Of a DNA stretch of 64,000 nucleotides, positions 58,630 to 64,000 are shown piece after piece. Below the pieces are notes generated by a model that had not been told where the DNA came from, made no database searches, and was given only the letters and a program-made list of their open reading frames with translations. The position numbers and the translations under genes are program-made. The DNA lies in the NCBI RefSeq assembly GCF_014054985.1, contig NZ_CP059569.1, positions 186,001 to 250,000 on the forward strand, read 5' to 3'. Each line of letters opens with the position of its first letter. Positions within the stretch are counted from its first letter, which is position 1. This DNA is from Kingella oralis (GTDB taxonomy: Bacteria > Pseudomonadota > Gammaproteobacteria > Burkholderiales > Neisseriaceae).

Positions 58630-59328
58630 ATGGAAAAAGTGATTCAACAAATTAAAGAAAATTTTTTAGCTATAAACATAGATTCAAAATGGGAGAATAT
58701 CCTTGCAAACTCTCCTGTAACCATCTCTGATGACACTCTGAGCAGAAAAGAGAAACAAATCATGCTCAAACATAAACTTTCAGAAAAGATGGCACATGAA
58801 AGAAGTTTGGAGACAGATTACTGGATTATCAGGGATTGGGGCGGAATTAAAGGGTTTCGCAAAAATCCCGAAAACGATGCTCTGTTAAAGCAGCTGCCTG
58901 ATTTTCTTGCAGACGGGAAGCTGCCAAAAGAAGTATTTGAGCGGATTTCATCGTTTTCAAAAGTGGCTTCTTTCCTTAATCCAAAGCTGTATGCCATTTA
59001 TGATTCCCGCGTAATTTTTTCTTTGAACTGGCTGATTTTCAAAAACTATGGCAACAGTAAAAAGCTGTTTCCCCAGCCTGTTGGCAGAAATACCAACTTA
59101 GCCAAATATCATCTGGATACTGTTTTTGAATTATCGGGAAAAAAAGTGGAATACCATAACGGCGAAGACGCCTATCACGAATACTGCTCGCTGATGCGGC
59201 ACTTTTCACAAGAACTTTTTCAAAATGCAAACAAACCGTATGAAACCGAAATGCTGTTATTTCAAATTGCACCCGATGCCATTATTGAAGACATCAAAAA
59301 CAGTATTCGGTTATCCATCAGTATGTGA
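58630..59328 (+). CDS. Protein of unknown function
   Basis: A 232-residue soluble protein (MEKVIQQIKENFLAINIDSKWENILANSPVTISDD). Conserved-looking segments are ETDYWIIRDWGGIKGFRKNP and VASFLNPKLYAIYDSRVIFSLNWLIFKNY. I do not recognise the family. The ATG at 58630 has AAAGGA at 6 nt; one codon upstream is another ATG. More AT-rich than mfd next door, and flanked by REPIN-like repeats on both sides, so it may be acquired. Confidence 0.75.
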   Translation: MEKVIQQIKENFLAINIDSKWENILANSPVTISDDTLSRKEKQIMLKHKLSEKMAHERSLETDYWIIRDWGGIKGFRKNPENDALLKQLPDFLADGKLPKEVFERISSFSKVASFLNPKLYAIYDSRVIFSLNWLIFKNYGNSKKLFPQPVGRNTNLAKYHLDTVFELSGKKVEYHNGEDAYHEYCSLMRHFSQELFQNANKPYETEMLLFQIAPDAIIEDIKNSIRLSISM

Positions 59329-59378
59329 TAAAGATCGGCACAACCCGAAGCGATACCCAAAAGCAGCCTGAAAACGCC

Positions 59379-59449
59379 GTAGGTCGGGCATTCATGCCCG
59401 ACAAAACACCGACCCATTCAACAACGTCGGGCATCCATGCCTGACCTAC
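59379..59449. repeat. REPIN-like GTAG palindrome, copy G
   Basis: GTAGGTCGGGCATTCATGCCCGAC and inverted partner ending CTGACCTAC, 30 nt before mfd. Confidence 0.8.
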
Positions 59450-59479
59450 ATTTTCAACCCCAAACACAAAACCTAAACC

Positions 59480-62400
59480 ATGACCCTCCCCCTCCCCACC
59501 CCATCCGCCCCGCGCGTGCGCTGGCTCAATCTTACCGCCGGCAGCCTGCCATATTTCTTAACCCAAAACCTGCCGCCTGAAACGCTGAAAATCGTGTTCA
59601 CGCCCGACGCGGAAACCGCGTTGCGGCTGCAAACGGCGTGGCAGTTTTTCCGCCCAGAGGACAACGCGCTGTTTCTGCCCGACTGGGAAACGCTGCCCTA
59701 CGAGCGTTTTTCGCCGCATCAGGATTTGGTGTCCGAGCGGCTGTCGGTGTTGTGGCAGCTGAAAAACGGGCTGGCGGACGCGCTGTTTGTGCCCGTTGCC
59801 ACGGCGATGCAGCGTCTTGCGCCCGCGCCGTTTCTGTTGGGGCGCACGTTTTGGCTGAAAACGGGGCAGCGGCTGGATATTGCGGCGCTGCGGCAGAATC
59901 TGGTGGAAGCGGGTTACAGCGCGGTGTCCAACGTGGTGGCGGGCGGCGAATTTGCCGTGCGCGGCGGGATTGTGGATTTGTTCCCCACGGGCAGCGACAC
60001 GCCGTACCGCATTGATTTGTTTGACGATGAAATCGACAGCATTAAGACGTTTGACCCCGACAGCCAGCGCACCATCGCGCCTGTATCGGAAATCCGCCTA
60101 CTGCCGGCGCACGAGTTCCCCACCGACGACGCGGCGCAAAAAATCTTCCGCAGCCGTTTCCGCGAGGAAGTGAACGGCAATCCGAACGATGCGGCGGTGT
60201 ATAAGGCGGTGAGCAACGGTCAGTTTGGCGCGGGGGTGGAATATTATCTGCCGCTGTTTTTTGAAGACGGCTGCGCGACGCTGTTTGACTATCTGGGCGC
60301 GGACGCGCTGGCGGTGTGCGTGGGCGATGTGCACGCCGAGGCACGGCGGTTTGAGGCGGAAGTGAAATCGCGTTTTCAAATGGCGCAGGGCGACGAAACC
60401 TATCCGCCGCTGCCGCCGCAGCATCTGTATTTGGCGGCAGACCAGTTTTCAGGCTGCCTGAAAGCCTATCCGCAGATTCATCCCGAGCTGGGCGGCGCGG
60501 CGTTTGCCTTGCCGAATGTGGCAGTGAACCGCCAAGCCGAGCAGCCTTTGCAGGCGCTGCAGGATTTTCAGACGGCCTTTGACGGGCGGATTCTGCTCAC
60601 CGCCGAAAGTGCGGGCAGGCGCGAAACGATGCTGGGCTTTTTCGCGCAACACGGTTTGAAACCGAAAAGCGTGGACGGCTGGCAGGCGTTTTTGCAGAGT
60701 AAAGAGCGGCTGTGCATTACGGTAACGCCGCTGGCGTATGGGTTTAGGCTGGGGCAGCCTGTAAACAACGTAGGTCAGATTATTGAATCCGACATTCCCG
60801 CAGCGGCAGACCTTTCAGGCAGCCTGAAAATCGCCGTCATCACCGAATCCGACCTCTACCAATACGTCGCCAAAAGCCGCAGCAGCACGCGCCGCAAAAA
60901 ACACGCTGCCGTGTCCGACGGTTTGCTCCGCGACCTTGCCGAAATCAGCATCGGCGACCCCGTCGTCCACGAAGAACACGGCATCGGGCGCTATATAGGC
61001 TTGGTGTCTATGGACTTGGGCGGCGAAGCGCAGGAGATGATGTTGCTGGAATACGCCGGCGAAGCGCAGCTGTATGTGCCTGTTTCGCAACTGCATTTAA
61101 TCAGCCGCTACTCGGGCGCGGCGCATGAAAACGTGCAGTTGCACAAACTCGGCAGCGCAGCATGGAGCAAAGCCAAGCGTAAGGCCGCCGAAAAAGCACG
61201 CGACACTGCCGCCGAGCTGCTCAATCTCTACGCCCGCCGCGCCGCGCAGGAAGGCTACAAATTCCAGTTTGACGAAGAAGGCTACCGCGCCTTTGCCGAC
61301 GGCTTCGGCTACGAAGAAACCGAAGACCAGGCCGCCGCCATTGCCGCCGTGATTGCCGATTTAACCCAAGCCCGCCCGATGGACAGGCTGGTGTGCGGCG
61401 ATGTGGGGTTCGGCAAAACCGAAGTCGCTCTGCGCGCCGCATTCGTTGCCGTGATGGGCGGCAAACAAGTCGCCGTGCTCGCGCCCACCACGCTTTTGGT
61501 GGAGCAGCACGCGCAGAATTTTGCCGACCGTTTCGCCGATTTTCCCGTCAAAGTCGCCCAGCTATCGCGCTTCAACAGCAGCAAAGAAACCCGCGCCGCG
61601 CTCGCGGGCATGGCAGACGGCACCGTGGACATCGTCATCGGCACGCACAAGCTGGTGCAGGACGACATTTCTTTTAAAAACTTGGGCTTGGTCATCATCG
61701 ACGAAGAACACCGCTTCGGTGTGCGCCAAAAAGAGCAGCTGAAAAAACTGCGCGCCAACGTGGACATCCTCACGCTCACCGCCACCCCCATTCCGCGCAC
61801 ATTAAGCATGGCATTGGAAGGCTTGCGCGACTTCTCGCTGATTACCACCGCCCCCAGCCGCCGCCTTGCCGTGAAAACCTTCGTCAAACCGTTTAGCGAA
61901 GGCAGCGTGCGCGAAGCCGTGTTGCGCGAACTCAAACGCGGTGGGCAAGTATTTTTCCTGCACAATGAAGTAGATACGATTGAAAACATGCGCGAGCGGT
62001 TGGAAACCCTGTTGCCCGAAGCACGCATCGGCGTGGCGCACGGGCAACTGCGCGAGCGCGAGCTGGAACAAGTGATGCGCGACTTTTTGCAACAGCGGTT
62101 CAACGTCTTACTCTGTTCCACCATCATTGAAACGGGCATAGACATTCCCAACGCCAACACCATCATCATCAATCGCGCCGACAAATTCGGCATCGCCCAG
62201 CTCCACCAGCTGCGCGGGCGCGTCGGGCGCAGCCACCACCAAGCCTACGCCTATCTGCTCACGCCCGAATACATCAGCAAAGACGCAGAAAAACGACTGG
62301 ACGCCATCGCCGCCGCCGACGAACTGGGCGCAGGATTTTCCCTTGCCATGCAAGACCTTGAAATCCGAGGCGCGGGCGAAATCCTCGGCGAAGGGCAGTC

Positions 62401-62950
62401 GGGCGAAATGGTGCAGGTCGGCTTCACGCTCTACACCGAAATGCTCAAACAAGCCGTGCGCGACCTCAAAAAAGGCCGCCAGCCCGATTTGGACGCGCCA
62501 TTGGGCGTTACCACCGAAATCAAACTCCACAGCCCCGCCCTGCTGCCCGAAGGCTACTGCCCCGACATCCACGAACGATTGGTGCTCTACAAACGCCTCG
62601 CCACCTGCGAAACCGAAGCCCAAATCAACGCCGTGCACGAAGAACTCGTTGACCGCTTCGGACTGCCCGAACAGCCCGTAACCACCCTGCTGGAAAGCCA
62701 CCGCCTGCGCCTGGCCGCCAAAGCCTTGGGCATCACCGCCATCGACGCGTCATCCGATGCACTCACGCTCACCTTCGGCAAACACACCACAGTCGAGCCC
62801 ACCGATATTATTTTGCTGATGCAGTCCAACAAGAATTACCGCATGGCGGGGGCGGACAAATTGCGGGTGAGCGTGGTGATGGAAGATGTGGAAGCGCGGG
62901 TGAGAACCGTAAGGGCGGTGTTGAAACAGTTGAGTGGGAAGGCAGCCTGA
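59480..62950 (+). CDS. mfd: Transcription-repair coupling factor
   Basis: A 1156-residue Mfd of normal length: UvrB-homology region (1-340), RNA polymerase-interacting domain (about 480-545, IGDPVVHEEHGIGRYIGL), RecG-like translocase with Walker A GDVGFGKTEVAL, DEEH box IIDEEHRFGV, and QLRGRVGRSHHQAYAYLL, and the TRCF C-terminal domain. It removes stalled RNA polymerase at DNA lesions and recruits UvrA. Several DUS lie inside, including one exact Neisseria AG-DUS (60566-60578). Confidence 0.97.
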   Translation: MTLPLPTPSAPRVRWLNLTAGSLPYFLTQNLPPETLKIVFTPDAETALRLQTAWQFFRPEDNALFLPDWETLPYERFSPHQDLVSERLSVLWQLKNGLADALFVPVATAMQRLAPAPFLLGRTFWLKTGQRLDIAALRQNLVEAGYSAVSNVVAGGEFAVRGGIVDLFPTGSDTPYRIDLFDDEIDSIKTFDPDSQRTIAPVSEIRLLPAHEFPTDDAAQKIFRSRFREEVNGNPNDAAVYKAVSNGQFGAGVEYYLPLFFEDGCATLFDYLGADALAVCVGDVHAEARRFEAEVKSRFQMAQGDETYPPLPPQHLYLAADQFSGCLKAYPQIHPELGGAAFALPNVAVNRQAEQPLQALQDFQTAFDGRILLTAESAGRRETMLGFFAQHGLKPKSVDGWQAFLQSKERLCITVTPLAYGFRLGQPVNNVGQIIESDIPAAADLSGSLKIAVITESDLYQYVAKSRSSTRRKKHAAVSDGLLRDLAEISIGDPVVHEEHGIGRYIGLVSMDLGGEAQEMMLLEYAGEAQLYVPVSQLHLISRYSGAAHENVQLHKLGSAAWSKAKRKAAEKARDTAAELLNLYARRAAQEGYKFQFDEEGYRAFADGFGYEETEDQAAAIAAVIADLTQARPMDRLVCGDVGFGKTEVALRAAFVAVMGGKQVAVLAPTTLLVEQHAQNFADRFADFPVKVAQLSRFNSSKETRAALAGMADGTVDIVIGTHKLVQDDISFKNLGLVIIDEEHRFGVRQKEQLKKLRANVDILTLTATPIPRTLSMALEGLRDFSLITTAPSRRLAVKTFVKPFSEGSVREAVLRELKRGGQVFFLHNEVDTIENMRERLETLLPEARIGVAHGQLRERELEQVMRDFLQQRFNVLLCSTIIETGIDIPNANTIIINRADKFGIAQLHQLRGRVGRSHHQAYAYLLTPEYISKDAEKRLDAIAAADELGAGFSLAMQDLEIRGAGEILGEGQSGEMVQVGFTLYTEMLKQAVRDLKKGRQPDLDAPLGVTTEIKLHSPALLPEGYCPDIHERLVLYKRLATCETEAQINAVHEELVDRFGLPEQPVTTLLESHRLRLAAKALGITAIDASSDALTLTFGKHTTVEPTDIILLMQSNKNYRMAGADKLRVSVVMEDVEARVRTVRAVLKQLSGKAA

Positions 62951-62957
62951 AACAGCA

Positions 62958-63000
62958 AGGCAGCCTGAAAGCCAAGGTGAAACCGATTTCAGGCTGCCTT
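62958..63000 (+). terminator. DUS terminator of mfd
   Basis: AGGCAGCCTGAAAG and TTTCAGGCTGCCT arms with a T-run after, just past the stop. Confidence 0.7.
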
Positions 63001-63095
63001 TGCCACACCATCAACAAACCAGATTACCCAAACTCCGCCCTTGCTCCGCATTAATATTTGCGATAACCGATTGAATTGAATCTGAAAGGCACGTC

Positions 63096-64000
63096 ATGCC
63101 CCTAACCACCCGCGAAGTCTCCTCCCGCCTGAAAGCCTTTGCCGCAGACCCGTTTTACCGGCAAATGACCAGAGAAAAAGCCGATGAAAAGCTCTTCACC
63201 AAAGAACTTATGAAATGCTTTGGCATTGAAGCGCACCAATATAACCGCGAACAAAAAATCACCCTACTTGACGGCAAAACAGGCTACGCCGATGCGTTTA
63301 TTCCGCAAATACTGCTGGTTGAAGCCAAAAGCGCAGGCAAAAATTTGGCGCGGGCGCGCGAGCAGGCGGAAGACTACCGCTGGGGCATTCCCGTTGCACA
63401 GCAGCCGCGCTACATTTTGCTGCATGATTTCCAAAATTTTGTGTTGTGTGATTTGGAAGAAGACAAAGAACTGCGTTGCACCTTGGTAGAACTACCCGAC
63501 CACGCCAAAGCCTTTTCATTTCTGTATCAGGAACGCAGCACGGTTGTCCTTGAAGAAAACCCAATTAACCGCGAAGCCGCCTATCAGATTTCGCGCCTGC
63601 ACGCGGAGCTTTTGGCAGCGGGCTATGCGGGGCATGATTTGGAACTGTTTTTAACGCGGCTGCTGTTTTGCTTTTTTGCAGACGATACGCTGATTTTCAA
63701 CGAAGCCGGCATGGTTCACCGCTGGCTGGCAGCTTCGCGCGAAGACGGCGACGATTTGGGCAGCCGCATCAGCCGCCTGTTTGAAACACTCAGCACCCCA
63801 ATCCCAAGCCGCCAGAAAAATCTCAACGAAGATTTGGCGCAATTCGGCTATGTAAACGGCGGCCTGTTTGCCGAACGCATCGCCCTGCCAGAATTTGACG
63901 GCAAGCTGCGCCATTTGCTTTTAGCCTGCTCCGCAATGGATTGGAGCGAAATTTCCCCCGCCATTTTCGGCTCCATGTTTCAAGGCATTTTGGAAGAAAA
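63096..64000 (+). CDS. MmeI-like type IIL restriction-modification enzyme (N-terminal part, runs off window)
   Basis: The first 301 residues are visible and the frame is open to the edge. Residues 64-79 (YADAFIPQILLVEAKS) hold a PD-(D/E)xK nuclease pattern D66, E76, K78, and the following QAEDYRWGIP.QQPRYILLHDF and DWSEISPAIFGSMFQGILEE match the MmeI-type single-chain enzymes that join nuclease, adenine methyltransferase and target recognition domains. The methyltransferase motifs would lie beyond the window. The ATG at 63096 fits homology, with AAAGG about 8 nt upstream. It should both cut and methylate a short DNA site. Confidence 0.85.
   Translation, partial: MPLTTREVSSRLKAFAADPFYRQMTREKADEKLFTKELMKCFGIEAHQYNREQKITLLDGKTGYADAFIPQILLVEAKSAGKNLARAREQAEDYRWGIPVAQQPRYILLHDFQNFVLCDLEEDKELRCTLVELPDHAKAFSFLYQERSTVVLEENPINREAAYQISRLHAELLAAGYAGHDLELFLTRLLFCFFADDTLIFNEAGMVHRWLAASREDGDDLGSRISRLFETLSTPIPSRQKNLNEDLAQFGYVNGGLFAERIALPEFDGKLRHLLLACSAMDWSEISPAIFGSMFQGILEE

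Noticed and set aside
1..64000. CRISPR array suggested by the many short repeats
   Set aside because: The repeats are 13-mers in both orientations, dispersed and without regular spacers; they are DNA uptake sequences. No cas genes were seen.

Overview
The window looks like the chromosome of a Kingella-type member of the Neisseriaceae. Dozens of copies of the 13-mer AGGCAGCCTGAAA, the AG-king dialect of the neisserial DNA uptake sequence (DUS), are scattered through it, often as inverted pairs between genes where they form terminator hairpins. The housekeeping genes (pyk, alaS, murJ, pyrH-frr, ribBA, pepA, fabH, hldD, hldA, comM, dsbA, mfd) fit a Gram-negative beta-proteobacterium. No rRNA, tRNA or CRISPR array was recognised.

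Layout. 1-3.8 kb: start of metN, a peroxiredoxin-glutaredoxin hybrid, dtd, pyk. 3.9-21.7 kb: a large polyene/aromatic lipid pigment cluster. It holds a ketoreductase, several ketosynthases, a phosphopantetheinyl transferase, a fused AMP-ligase/dehydratase, a methyltransferase, a glycosyltransferase, an acyltransferase, a thioesterase, a LolA-like carrier, a DarA/DarB resorcinol pair, a BtrH-like protein, an ABC exporter, an ACP and a chain-length-factor-like protein. 22-26.6 kb: DUF2868 protein, free methionine sulfoxide reductase, then an AT-rich block with an XRE regulator, a perfect palindromic operator candidate and small envelope proteins. 26.6-30.6 kb: a catecholate-type TonB receptor and an IroE-like esterase. 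30.7-36.4 kb: a broken and partly duplicated ybhB, alaS with a large insertion, elaA, a SUKH protein. 36.8-50.8 kb: core genes for envelope, nucleotide, riboflavin, fatty acid and heptose metabolism, competence, SPOR and DsbA. 51.3-55.7 kb: a second fragment of the pigment pathway (ketosynthase plus DUF3261 lipoprotein), then LysR, TetR and a lactonase-like hydrolase. 55.9-64 kb: old yellow enzyme, tusA, a phosphoesterase, an unknown protein, mfd and the start of an MmeI-like restriction-modification enzyme.

How the genes work together. The 3.9-21.7 kb genes plus the 51-53 kb pair contain most activities of an aryl polyene pathway: aryl starter activation, ACP-bound iterative condensation, ketoreduction, dehydration, release or lipid attachment, and outer-membrane delivery. 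DarA and DarB suggest that the polyene is joined to a dialkylresorcinol-type head, as in the xanthomonadin-dialkylresorcinol hybrid arcuflavin of Azoarcus. The BtrH-like protein, its small partner and the ABC exporter are the least explained part.

Mobile signals are non-coding: a family of GTAG-headed REPIN-like palindromes, one 107-bp MITE candidate, and patches carrying uptake sequences of other Neisseria dialects (AG-mucDUS in the ACP/ketosynthase genes, AT- and AG-DUS in the 52-55 kb block). The patches suggest DNA taken up from Neisseria species.
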